From NCBI GenBank assembly GCA_018817385.1, contig JAHIUA010000024.1, positions 62,001 to 126,000 of the forward strand: a stretch of 64,000 nt of DNA. Reading direction: 5' to 3'. The notes beneath the pieces were generated by a model that was not told the origin of the DNA, made no database searches, and saw only the letters and a list, made by a program, of their open reading frames with translations. Below are positions 18,190 through 26,500 of the stretch, piece by piece. This DNA comes from Pseudomonadota bacterium. GTDB taxonomy: Bacteria; Desulfobacterota; Desulfobulbia; Desulfobulbales; Desulfocapsaceae. Position 1 is the stretch's first letter, and the number at the start of each line of letters is the position of its first letter. Both the position numbers and the translations under genes were made by a program.

Positions 18190-18600
18190 ACCTCTTATTT
18201 ATCTGTTTCCTGTGATCAGAAAGTCGCTGTTGTGGTCACCGTTTATCTGCAGAAAAGTTTTTGGTTCCTATGCAGCTTCAAAAAGATTGAGGCCATGACT
18301 GAAAGGAATAATGTTGTCATCTGGGCTGTGGACAATGAGGAGTGGAGAGTTGATTTTCTGCAGGGCTGTATAGGAGTATCGTAATGGAAGCGGCACAGCA
18401 TATGGGTCGGGAAAAAGGGTATAAGGCCTGAAGCCATATCTTTTGCAGAAGTGAATGTCGATTCAAGAATACATGCCTTTGGCTTATCATGGGCGGCAAG
18501 CCATACGGCAACTGCTCCGCCAAGGGAGCGGCCAAAGAGGATAATATCTGATGGAGGGATTTGCTTTATGTCCATGAGATAAGGTGATAAGGATTCGCTT
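18190..18600 (-). pseudogene. Alpha/beta hydrolase (BEM46-like) pseudogene
   Basis: The readable part PPSDIILFGRSLGGAVAVWL holds the nucleophile elbow GRSLGG of lysophospholipase-like hydrolases, followed by ACILESTF. After YDTPIQ the frame is lost: the expected segment (LQKINSPLLIVHSPDDNIIP) lies in another frame, and that frame meets a TAG near 18270. The first half of the protein is missing; a frame at 18566-18805 starting with a hydrophobic helix may be its detached N-terminus. The gene is broken by truncation and at least one frameshift. Confidence 0.8.
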
Positions 18601-19011
18601 TACAGGGAAAAAGTACAGCCGTCAAAAAGAGGCGTTTTCCCCTCCCAACCAGTACGGAATAAAGTCTGGATTGTTCCTTGAGGACTACCGTTAGCCACCT
18701 CCCACCGACAACAGTCTCGGCAGCAAGAACCAAAAAGTCACAACCCACTCCAATTCCAACTAAAATCAGTAAGAATAGGCTACAATACAACCACCAATAC
18801 AGCAAGTTAAAAAGACGGCCCCTGCGGAGCCTTTGGTATCACACGACTTCTTACAGTTACACCCACTTGCTCTTTATCTGCAGTACTGGCCACAGACAAC
18901 TCCTTTGGGCTGAAAATCGCTAGCAATCACCTTTGTAAGTTGGTTCTTCATCGCCTGGCCAGCAGTCATCAACTTGCTCATAGCAACTCTCCTGTTTCGC
19001 AAGCACAGATG
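18601..19011. other. Stretch left of the intact RAYT element
   Basis: Contains the possible detached N-terminus of the hydrolase pseudogene (18566-18805, minus) and a 35-codon minus-strand frame (ATG 18981 to 18874; MSKLMTAGQAMKNQLTKVIA...) preceded by AGGAG seven bases upstream. That short frame ends in Cys residues and could be a small peptide gene or a broken N-terminus; I do not recognise it. Confidence 0.35.
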
Positions 19012-19075
19012 CGGGGGGCGGGGTCGCAGGGGTTGTGGGGTCGGGGTGGGGGTCGGGGTGGGTCGGGGTCGGACC
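19012..19075 (+). repeat. G-run tract next to the RAYT left end
   Basis: At least eight runs of three or more G within about 60 bases (GGGGGGCGGGG, GGTCGGGG repeated), ending inside the RAYT terminal motif GGGGTCGGACCAAG. The unit GGGGTCGG is repeated imperfectly and looks like an expansion of the element end. The plus strand could form G-quadruplexes. Confidence 0.75.
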
Positions 19076-19093
19076 AAGGCAACAGCTTGGATT

Positions 19094-19885
19094 TCAAGAG
19101 ATATTGGATATAAAAAAGGCATTATCTTGGCTTAAAAGGCCTTTTTTGCCGGTGAAAAGAGTGCTGTAAGGAGGCCTGGGCTCTTTCAAGGCGATGGTGT
19201 CCTTATTATCAGAGACCATTGAACGGCCGACCCCTCTCCCTCCAAGCCTCTTGTGTATATCTTGGATATAGCGTTCACTGCCAACAGCAACAGCCTCACT
19301 CCAAAGGGGATTTCGTCGGCATGCCTTGTTTTTCAGCTCAGTTTCAACCCATTCCCCATGTTCCTTGCGTAGACAATTCTCATCTTTCACAGCACAGAGT
19401 TTCCTGAGCGATATCCTGTCAATGATCGAGTACCGCTTTGGTGGATGCTGAATTTCATTATATCCAGCTACACAATATTCAGATGGATGTTGAACCATTC
19501 CGGCCCGAACCATGTTGAGGTCGATATAGACCAGACATTTTGCCAGGTGTCCTTCTATCTGGACAGCTGTGGCATGGTACCGGTCTTCCCAGAATGCACC
19601 TTTCCGCTTTTTGCGTGCATTGAACTCCTGTGCCGTTCGTCCTGCTATCAACTGGAGGCTTTTGGAAATGATCTCCTCGCCGGTATCAACAACAAGTAAA
19701 TGAATATGGTTGGAGGTAACTGTGTAATTGAGGACACAAAGACCATACCTCTTCCTGGCCTGATATAACCAGTGCCGCCAGCGCTTTTTGTCTTTGTCGA
19801 ATTTCAAAAGGAATTCTCGCTTATGACACCTATGAGTAATGTGCCAGACGCAGCCTGGGATATAATGTCTGTTTGCTCGTGGCAT
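19094..19885 (-). CDS. REP-associated tyrosine transposase (Y1_Tnp/HUH superfamily)
   Basis: A 263-aa protein with the IS200-like/RAYT fold. The N-terminus MPRANRHYIPGCVWHITHRCH is typical of RAYTs; the HUH motif is SNHIHLLV (His60, His62), followed by RTAQEFNARKKRKGAFWEDRYH and the conserved helix LVYIDLNMVRAGMV with a Tyr soon after (SEY), the likely nucleophile. The family cuts and joins single-stranded DNA at REP palindromes. The C-terminal 90 residues are less conserved. It is the only uninterrupted copy in the window; three others with coding sequence are clearly broken. The start ATG at 19885 has no strong ribosome site. Confidence 0.93.
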   Translation of the reverse strand: MPRANRHYIPGCVWHITHRCHKREFLLKFDKDKKRWRHWLYQARKRYGLCVLNYTVTSNHIHLLVVDTGEEIISKSLQLIAGRTAQEFNARKKRKGAFWEDRYHATAVQIEGHLAKCLVYIDLNMVRAGMVQHPSEYCVAGYNEIQHPPKRYSIIDRISLRKLCAVKDENCLRKEHGEWVETELKNKACRRNPLWSEAVAVGSERYIQDIHKRLGGRGVGRSMVSDNKDTIALKEPRPPYSTLFTGKKGLLSQDNAFFISNIS

Positions 19886-19896
19886 AGGTAAAATTT

Positions 19897-19936
19897 CTTA
19901 GAAGTCCCTTTTTCAGCTCAAAAAGGGGCTTCTAAG
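19897..19936. repeat. Leader hairpin of the RAYT element
   Basis: CTTAGAAGTCCCTTTTT and AAAAAGGGGCTTCTAAG pair over about 17 positions with one mismatch and a 6-base loop, just upstream of the transposase start. The same hairpin recurs with changes at about 15762 and 9350, so it is a fixed part of the element, perhaps the REP-like recognition structure or a brake on read-through transcription. Confidence 0.7.
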
Positions 19937-20064
19937 GGCTGAAAGCACTTCTTTTAGAAGAATAATTCCCATAAACTTAGTGTGTTGACTTGGTCCGACC
20001 CCGTGTTTGGCCGTGTTTGTACCCCGTGTTTGTGTACCGTGTTTTGGTGTACCGTGTTTTGGTG

Positions 20065-20113
20065 TTTTAGAAGAATAATTCCCATAAACTTAGTGTGTTG
20101 ACTTGGTCCGACC
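20065..20113 (+). repeat. Direct duplicate of the RAYT right end
   Basis: Bases 20065-20113 repeat 19952-20000 almost exactly (TTTTAGAAGAATAATTCCCA ... TTGACTTGGTCCGACC). The two copies are 113 bp apart, separated by short repeats of a CCGTGTTT type. A second right end therefore lies outside the intact element. Confidence 0.85.
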
Positions 20114-20213
20114 TCGTGTTGCGTGTGGTTGAACGACCTGTGTTGAAGAATCATAGAGCTCAGGACGCCTCATTAAGAAAAAAACAGGTCAAAACGGGAA
20201 TGGCTGTTTTAAT

Positions 20214-20852
20214 CTATTCTTCTTCATTTTTAATTTTGTCTCTTAAAAGAGAGTGTTCTTCGAAAATCTGTTTCTCTAGACTGAAGGTCTTCTCGCCAAT
20301 TTTTCTTCGAACCAATTTTTGAAAAAAAAGATTGTTGGGGATTTGTGTATCAATAACGTTACCTTCAGTAGAGGATCTGAGTGTGGTAAACATCAAATTT
20401 ATATTTCGTACTACTCCACTAATTCCAGTTGTCATAGCAGGATCGACAATTTCTACTTCATCACCTACCTTGAATGGTTGAAATATTAATAACATAAATG
20501 TGCATAGAATATTACTTAGCACACTCCAAACGGCTACAAATCCTATAGCGACCATTGCAACCACTGCAGATATTACTGTCCAGATGCTGGCGATTGAAAG
20601 CCCAAGCTGCTGAAGAATTAGTAAGAATAAAAAAATAGTAATAAGCCATTTAGATATATTGTTGAGGAACTGAGCGATAGTAGGCGAAATGAATTGTTTT
20701 GATGCAAGAAAATTTGTAGCTTTATTGTTTATTTTTAACAAAAAGCCAGAAATAACAAGAATTATAATTATGATAATAATTTTATGACTGGCTGTTATCC
20801 AAAATTCAGGTCGTGACAGTAGTGTTATAAAATCAGGATTCAATTTTTCCAT
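20214..20852 (-). CDS. Short MscS-like mechanosensitive channel protein
   Basis: A 212-aa protein with three N-terminal hydrophobic helices (about 23-42, 68-88, 92-122), the last being the pore-helix equivalent, then FQPFKVGDEVEIV, the start of the MscS beta domain. The large C-terminal alpha/beta domain is missing; after the beta domain it ends in a charged tail (KIKNEEE). Short forms of this kind exist in other genomes, so it need not be broken. Base composition is clearly more AT-rich than in the flanking core genes, suggesting a foreign origin. It is flanked by RAYT debris on one side and a group II intron piece on the other. Confidence 0.8.
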   Translation of the reverse strand: MEKLNPDFITLLSRPEFWITASHKIIIIIIILVISGFLLKINNKATNFLASKQFISPTIAQFLNNISKWLITIFLFLLILQQLGLSIASIWTVISAVVAMVAIGFVAVWSVLSNILCTFMLLIFQPFKVGDEVEIVDPAMTTGISGVVRNINLMFTTLRSSTEGNVIDTQIPNNLFFQKLVRRKIGEKTFSLEKQIFEEHSLLRDKIKNEEE

Positions 20853-20974
20853 TTGTAGATAAATCCAAGTTTAATTGTAATATTAAGAGCGATTAACGTC
20901 CTTTTTCACCTGCTGACGGTTGAATGACATCTCAACCCAATGCGTAGCAAAATGTTTACATCACACTGAAGATC

Positions 20975-21182
20975 GCGCGTATGAGCCAGTTAGCGTGTAA
21001 ATTTTTGTGTATGCCTGGCATGGGCGTGAACTTATGGGGTTAAAGTTCTCTGTAAGTGTTCCTGTTTTAGGATGTTAACCTAGCATAAATTACTAGCCGA
21101 ATGCAAGGGCGTTACCGCGAGGTAGGGTCTGAAGGAAGCCGGAGCGCAAACTTGTGAGCTGACGAACAGAAACGTCATATAA
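20975..21182 (+). mobile_element. Truncated group II intron (5' domain I portion)
   Basis: The order of motifs GCCTGGCATGGGCGTGAAC, then CCGAATGCAAGGGCG, GGTAGGGTCTGAAGGAAGCC, and CTGACGAACAGAAAC followed by CATATAAGGC is that of domain I of bacterial group II introns. A GTGTATG near 21007 or GCGCGTATG near 20975 could be the 5' end. The intron stops abruptly where RAYT-derived sequence begins at about 21183; the reverse transcriptase gene and domains V-VI are absent. Recognition is from memory of intron consensus sequences, not from a covariance search. Confidence 0.6.
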
Positions 21183-21685
21183 GGCCGACCCCTCTTCCAC
21201 CCAGCCTCTTGTGTATATCTTGGATAAGCATTCACTGCCAATAGCAACGCCCCACTTCAAAGGGGATTTTGTCGCATGTCTTATTTTTCAGTTCAGTTTC
21301 AACCCATTCCCAATAATCCCTGCGTAGATAATGCTCATCTTTCACAGCACAGAGTTTCCTGAGCGATACTCTGTCAATGATCGAGTACCGTTTCGGTGGA
21401 TTCTGAATTTCATTATATCCACCTACACAATATTCAGATGGATGTTGAACCATTCCGGCTCGAACCATGTTGAGCTCGATATAGACCAGACATTTTGCCA
21501 GGTGTCTTTCTGTCTGGACAGCATTGGCGTGGTACCGGTCTTCCCAGAATGCACGTTTCCGCTTTTTACGTGCGTTGAACTCCTGAGCCGTTCGTCTTGC
21601 TATCAACTGGAGGTTTTTGGAAATGATCTCCTCGCCGGTATCAACAACAAGCAAATGAATATGGTTGGAGGTCACTATGTAATTG
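21183..21685 (-). pseudogene. RAYT transposase pseudogene, both ends lost
   Basis: The middle of the transposase is readable (YIVTSNHIHLLVVDTGEEI through LVYIELNMVRAGMVQHPSEY to KNKTCDKIPFEV), including the HUH motif. Upstream of that the normal N-terminal 50 residues are replaced by unrelated sequence with repeated GGACCCCG-type units (21700-21750). Near the C-terminus small indels break the frame around 21232-21270, and the copy ends at 21183 against the intron fragment. Confidence 0.85.
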
Positions 21686-21905
21686 GGTTTACACGGCTTA
21701 CCCCGATCTTCCCCCGGACCCCGCCGACTCGACCCCGGACCCCGATGTGTTAATACCATATTGGCCTGGTCTGAGTCCGTATTTCCTCTCTTTTTACTGA
21801 CAAATATATTTTGCCAGCAGTAAAAAGGGAGGAAATGTATTTGCCAGGGAGATGCAAATGTGTTTAATATCATAAGCATAATCTCATAATAATAGGGAGG
21901 TAGGG
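21686..21905. other. Spacer between the RAYT relic and the DUF1566-protein gene
   Basis: Begins with a C-rich stretch of repeated CGGACCCCG-like units, then a TTGGCCTGGTCTGAGTCCG motif that resembles the degraded RAYT right end near 9440. GGGAGGTAGGG just before ATG 21906 is a strong ribosome site for the next gene. Confidence 0.5.
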
Positions 21906-22598
21906 ATGAAAACAAAACTGATTTGTATCTGTTCGACTTTACTATGCTTTAGCTCTTTCTCGTATGCGCAAAATCAAGTGGTGGTTATCCCTCTTGGAGG
22001 GATAACTACACCTTCAACACCCGCCCCGGTAGCAAAAACAGGACAACAGATTTCTTATGTAGTTGGAGATGACGGCTCTCTTCAAAAAGGCATTGCTTTG
22101 CCTTCTCCTCGTTTTACTAATAACAATAATGGAACAGTAACAGATAACCTCACTGGCTTAATTTGGCTTACTAATGCAAATTGTATTCAAACAGATAACG
22201 CTGCTTTTGATAATGATATCATAGTGGGTGATGGAAGAGTTACTTGGGCACATGCCCTTGATTTTATAGCGGGGGTAAATGCCGGCACGTATAGTTGTGG
22301 TGATACAAGCAACGGTGGCGCAAATCAAATAGACTGGCGTTTACCCAACAGGTTTGAAATGGAAAGTCTTTTTCATTTAAATTTTTTCAACCCCATGCTT
22401 TCAAACGCTGCAGGTACAGCTCAGTGGTCAAATGGTGACGTGTTTACAGGGGTTGCTACTTCAAATTTTTACTGGTCGTCAACAACCACTCCAGGATCTA
22501 CCAGTGACGCTTTTGCCTTAGATTTTTGGATTGGCGATGTTACATCAAGATCCAAAACAACTGGTTATTTCGTATGGCCTGTTAGAGGTGAGCAATAA
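21906..22598 (+). CDS. Secreted DUF1566 (Lcl C-terminal-like) domain protein
   Basis: A 230-aa protein. Residues 1-21 are a signal peptide (KLICICSTLLCFSSFSYA, cut before QNQ). The mature part has the DUF1566/Lcl_C pattern: RFTNNNNGTVTDNLTGLIW (about 69-87), WRLPNRFEMESLF, YWSSTTTPGS, and the end GYFVWPVRG. In Legionella Lcl this domain takes part in surface attachment; in most bacteria the role is unknown, with a predicted place outside the cell or in the periplasm. Paired Cys (about 98 and 132) could form a disulphide. The strong GGGAGG ribosome site sets the start. A fragment of its 3' end is found at 9473-9555. Confidence 0.87.
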   Translation: MKTKLICICSTLLCFSSFSYAQNQVVVIPLGGITTPSTPAPVAKTGQQISYVVGDDGSLQKGIALPSPRFTNNNNGTVTDNLTGLIWLTNANCIQTDNAAFDNDIIVGDGRVTWAHALDFIAGVNAGTYSCGDTSNGGANQIDWRLPNRFEMESLFHLNFFNPMLSNAAGTAQWSNGDVFTGVATSNFYWSSTTTPGSTSDAFALDFWIGDVTSRSKTTGYFVWPVRGEQ

Positions 22599-22746
22599 AC
22601 GCTTGCTATCATCCCAAGGTAAACTTGAGACCCCGATGCTGAGAAATAAAAACTGCAAAAAGGGACATCTGTGCTCAGTAAAAAAGGACATCTGGAGGAA
22701 AACGGTGATCTCCTGTCTGTTCTCACCACTTCCGCCGTTTCTCTAA
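22599..22746. other. Spacer after the DUF1566-protein gene
   Basis: Contains two copies of GGACATCTG about 25 bases apart (near 22663 and 22687). No gene is supported. The first 40 bases are shared with the relic at 9473-9555. Confidence 0.4.
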
Positions 22747-23005
22747 TTCGTAATTGCGGGTCGGATCAAGGCAACAGCTTGGATTTTAAGAGATATGGGA
22801 TATAATTTAAGAGATATGGGATATAAAAAAGGCATTATTTTGGCTTAAAAGGCCTTTTTGACCGGTGAAAAGAGTGCTGTAAGGAGGCCTGGGCTCTTTC
22901 AAGGCCGTGGTGTCCTTATTATTAGAGACCCTTGAACGGCCGAGTCCTCTCCCTCCAAGCCTCTTGTGTATATCTTGGATATAGCGTTCACTGCCAATAG
23001 CAACA
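22747..23005 (-). mobile_element. RAYT element remnant (transposase 3' end and left end)
   Basis: Starts with the element end GCGGGTCGGATCAAGGCAAC and runs through a duplicated AGAGATATGGGATATAA unit and the TAAAAGGCC hairpin into codons for the transposase C-terminus (GSERYIQDIHKRLGGRGLG ... PPYSTLFTGQKGLL, minus strand). It breaks off at about 23005, where the repeat shared with 8968 begins. The rest of the transposase is missing. Confidence 0.82.
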
Positions 23006-23098
23006 TGGAAAACAAACCGCATCCCTGATACCCGTCCAAAAATGAATCACCATTCACTTAACCATAAATAGACTAGTTTTTATATGGGTATAATTACC
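23006..23098 (+). repeat. Diverged copy of the sequence at 8968-9056
   Basis: Shares GAAAACAAACCG, ATCCCTGA, TAACCATAAAT and ATATGG in the same order with the copy near 9 kb. Non-coding; it adjoins a RAYT remnant exactly at the breakpoint. Confidence 0.6.
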
Positions 23099-23511
23099 CA
23101 TTTCACAGGAATTCTAAGAGAAATCCAGTGGAAAAACCACGCAGTGAGAGGTGGAAAGAAATCAGAGTGTATTCCTCAACCCGTCCGTTTTTCCCCCAGC
23201 CTGTTCTGAAGAAGTCTCAGCTCAACTATAACCAGCTGCATTCATCCTATATCGCAACCCCATGAGTTTGTCCGAGAAGGCCCTTTTCCCCAAACTCTTC
23301 GCTATTTTTTCGAAATGCCTCAATGTTGGATAAAATGCCTATTCTCGGACAAGCTTCTCGACGAGGACCTTTGTCAGGAATTCTGGCCAAATGGAGTGTT
23401 TCCCTAGACAGTCTATGTGTGATATATTGATTGGGGAGGCTGATTGTGCTGGCACAAGAGGTCTTGGTGAGGATTGCTGTTACTTCAAGAAGAGGAAGGA
23501 GAAAACTCTGT
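23099..23511. other. Upstream region of the PEP/pyruvate-binding protein gene
   Basis: Holds the MITE-like element at 23265-23355 and, near the right edge, the purine-rich AGGAAGGAGA that serves ATG 23512. The coding frame is open back to 23431, but that extension (Arg-rich) has no ribosome site. No other gene is seen. Confidence 0.5.
23265..23355. repeat. MITE-like element with TTGTCCGAGAA ends
   Basis: AGTTTGTCCGAGAA (23265-23278) and TTCTCGGACAAGCT (23342-23355) are inverted copies with one mismatch. After the left end comes GGCCC-TTTTCCCC-AAACTCTTCG, the same as in the element at 56921 (CCC-TTTCTCCCC-AACTCTTCG). It is 91 bp and has no coding capacity. Confidence 0.75.
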
Positions 23512-26500
23512 ATGCGTCTTGATTCCGGAAGAATGATCTCTGATTTCGATCCTCATTTTAAGATTTTTGATGAGCTCATGCCCTTTAAGGTGCGTGAGAT
23601 CCTGCTGGTTTCCAGTCCCTATGATGCTTTTATTATGGAGGAGGACGGTTCCCTTGCCTCCCGGATTGTGCATGAATATCAGGGCTTGAATCTGAGTGGC
23701 GCTCCTCGTCTGACGCTCGTCTCCTCTGGCCGCGAAGCCCTGGAGGCCTTGCGACGGCGATCCTTCGATCTGGTGATAACCATGCCCAATGTTGGTGGTA
23801 TGGATGCCTTTAGTCTGGGAGCGGCAATCAAGAATATAAATTCCAGCCAACAGGTGGTACTTATTGCCCACAGTCTCCAGGGTATCTACCCTCTCCCGGC
23901 GAGTGTCGACTGCCAGTTCATCGATAATATCTTTCTCTGGTGCTGTGAGGCAGATCTCCTCCTGGCGGTGATCAAGAATTTCGAAGACCATGTCAATGTG
24001 GATGCTGACACCGCCCGGGCCATGGTCAGGGTGATCATCTTGGTGGAAGATTCGCCGGTTTACAGGTCGTATTTTCTTCCTCTCATCTACCATGAGGTCG
24101 TGCGCCAGACCCAGGGCGTCCTCGGTGAGAGTCTTAATGAAAGGCATCGATTGCTGCGTATGCGGGCCCGGCCTAAGATTCTCAGTGCTATCAATTATGA
24201 AGAGGCAATGACCCTCTACCAGGCCTATAAACCCTATGTCTTCGGAATAATATCCGACGTACGCTATCCAAGACAGGGGAAAATGGATGCGGAGGCCGGG
24301 CTCCGGTTCCTGAAGCTCATCCGTGAAGACGTGCCGGATCTGCCCCTGTTGATGCTTTCTTCCGAACCTGAAAACAGAAAATGGGCCGAGTCCATTCCTG
24401 CGGTCTTTCTCGACAAGAACACACCCCATGTCAAAGAAGAGATCCACTCCTTTTTCTTCAATTACCTTGGGTTTGGAGATTTTGTCTTTCGCCTGCCGGA
24501 CGGCACAGCCATCGGCCGGGCCTCAAATCTTTCCGAATTTGAAGCCCAGCTCCGTACTATTCCGGATGAGTCCCTTCGCTATCATGCCCAGCGCAACCAT
24601 TTTTCCAACTGGGTCATGGCCCGTGCCGAAGTAGCTCTGGCAACCCGTCTCCATCGTGATCATATCGGCGGGATAAAGCGCTGTGCCGATATGCGTGAGG
24701 ATATCGTTTTTAAAGTTCATTCCCTGCGGAAGTTGCGGCAACAGGGGGTTGTTGTCAGGTTTTCCCGGGACCACTATGACCCTGCGATAATGGATTTTGT
24801 CAAGATCGGAGATGGGTCCATGGGCGGGAAGGCACGCGGCCTCGCCTTCATGTGGATGCAGCTTCAGCAGGCGCGGGGGTCCCATCGGACCCTGGCTGAA
24901 AACAATGTCAGTCTGCCCAAGACCTGTGTCCTTACTGCAGACGGATTTGATGACTTTATCAGAACGAACAACTTTGTCTTCCAGGAAGAGGCTGACGAGG
25001 CCATTGGCAACCGTTTCCTGGCAGGGGAGTTGCCCGACTGGTTGAAGGCAGATCTGCGTGCCTTTCTTTCCCGAGTGACCTTCCCCCTGTCCGTCCGTTC
25101 CTCAAGCCTTCTTGAAGATGCCCAGTTCAAGCCCTATGCCGGCCTCTATTCCACCTATTTCTTGACTAATAATCATCCTGACCTCTCAGTGCGCTGTCAA
25201 AACCTGGAACGGGCGATAAAACTTGTCTATGCCTCCACTTGGTTTGAAGGCCCCCGTTCCTTTTCCAGGTTGGCCGAAAAAGGGGGGGACGATTCCATGG
25301 CCGTGATCATTCAGCAGGTAGTGGGACAGGAGTTTGGGGGCTACTGGTATCCTCATATCTCAGGGGTTGCCCAGTCTCACAATTTTTACCCGGTCATGAA
25401 GATGAAGGCCGAGGATGGAATCTGCCATATTGCCATGGGGGTGGGCAAGACCGTGGTCGAGGGCGAGAAATCGCTGCGTTTCTCGCCGGCCCATCCTGAA
25501 CACCTGGTCCAGTTTTCCACCGTGGACGATATTCTGGAGAATTGTCAGCGCCAGTTCTATGCCCTTGATATGGGCCGTTCCGAATATCTGGACAGGGAAG
25601 GGTCAAATCTGGTACGGCGCGGAGTGCAGGATGCGGAACAGGAAGGGCCGGTGCAACTGCTTGCCTCCACCTATATTGCTGAGGAAAATCGCATTCGTGA
25701 TAGTGTCTTTCCTGGTCTCAAGGTCCTCACCTTTGCCAAAATTCTCAAGCATCAGCTCTATCCCTTGCCCGAGATCCTCCGGGAACTTCTCGACCTTGGC
25801 CAGCGGGGGATGGGCTGTGAGGTGGAGATCGAATTTGCGGTGCGTCTGGATGAAAAGATACATAGGAGTGAATTCTTTTTTCTCCAGATGCGGCCCATGG
25901 TCACCGGTGGGGAACATGCTGATGTCGCTGTCTGTGCTGTGGATATTGATGCGGCATTCTGTTTTTCAACGGCCTGCCTTGGCCATGGGCGATTTGAAGA
26001 TATGGCCGACATCGTGGTCGTCAGGCCCGATACCTTTAATCCGGCCCAGACTCGAAAAATTGGCGAAGAAATCAGCGTCCTGAACTCCAGGCTGCTGGCT
26101 GAGGAACGTCGCTATCTGCTCATTGGTCCTGGCCGCTGGGGTTCAGCCGACCCGTGGCTGGGAGTACCGGTGCAGTGGCGGGATATCTCCGGGGTGGGGG
26201 CCATTGTTGAACTGCAGAATGCAACGCTCCATGCCGATCCATCGCAGGGATCTCACTTTTTTCAAAATATTACCTCACTGGGAATTCCTTACCTCACGGT
26301 TAAGGAACAGGTGGATGGCAGTTCAGAAAAGTGCAGCAGCAAGGGGAGGAGTGACTGTTTGAACTGGCAGTGGCTTTTGGCCCAGGAGAGAAAAGAGGAT
26401 GGACCTTTTGTCCGTCATATTCGCCTGCCGTCTCCCTTTGTCATGAAGTGCAACGGTAAGGAAGAGATCGCTGTTCTCCATGTAAAAGATAGAGGGGCCC

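Larger units (their letters stand above)
19065..20002 (-). mobile_element. Intact RAYT element with 14-bp inverted ends
   Basis: GGGGTCGGACCAAG at 19065-19078 and CTTGGTCCGACCCC at 19989-20002 are perfect inverted copies bounding 938 bp. The element holds one transposase gene and a leader hairpin at 19897-19936. Its left part (AGATATTGGATATAAAAAAGG then TAAAAGGCCTTTTTT) is shared with the copies at 14924 and 22747. Layout fits a RAYT gene with its flanking palindromes; whether it moves itself is not known. Confidence 0.8.

Noticed and set aside
8336-23430. A complete genomic island, prophage or integrative conjugative element
   Set aside because: No integrase, phage structural or conjugation genes, no tRNA at the borders and no clear flanking direct repeats; it is better described as an accessory zone built up by RAYT activity and gene decay.
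23485-24447. A 320-codon frame on the minus strand opposite the PPDK-N-type gene
   Set aside because: It is fully antisense to a well-supported gene with domain motifs, shows no family features, and has no ribosome site; it is a shadow frame.
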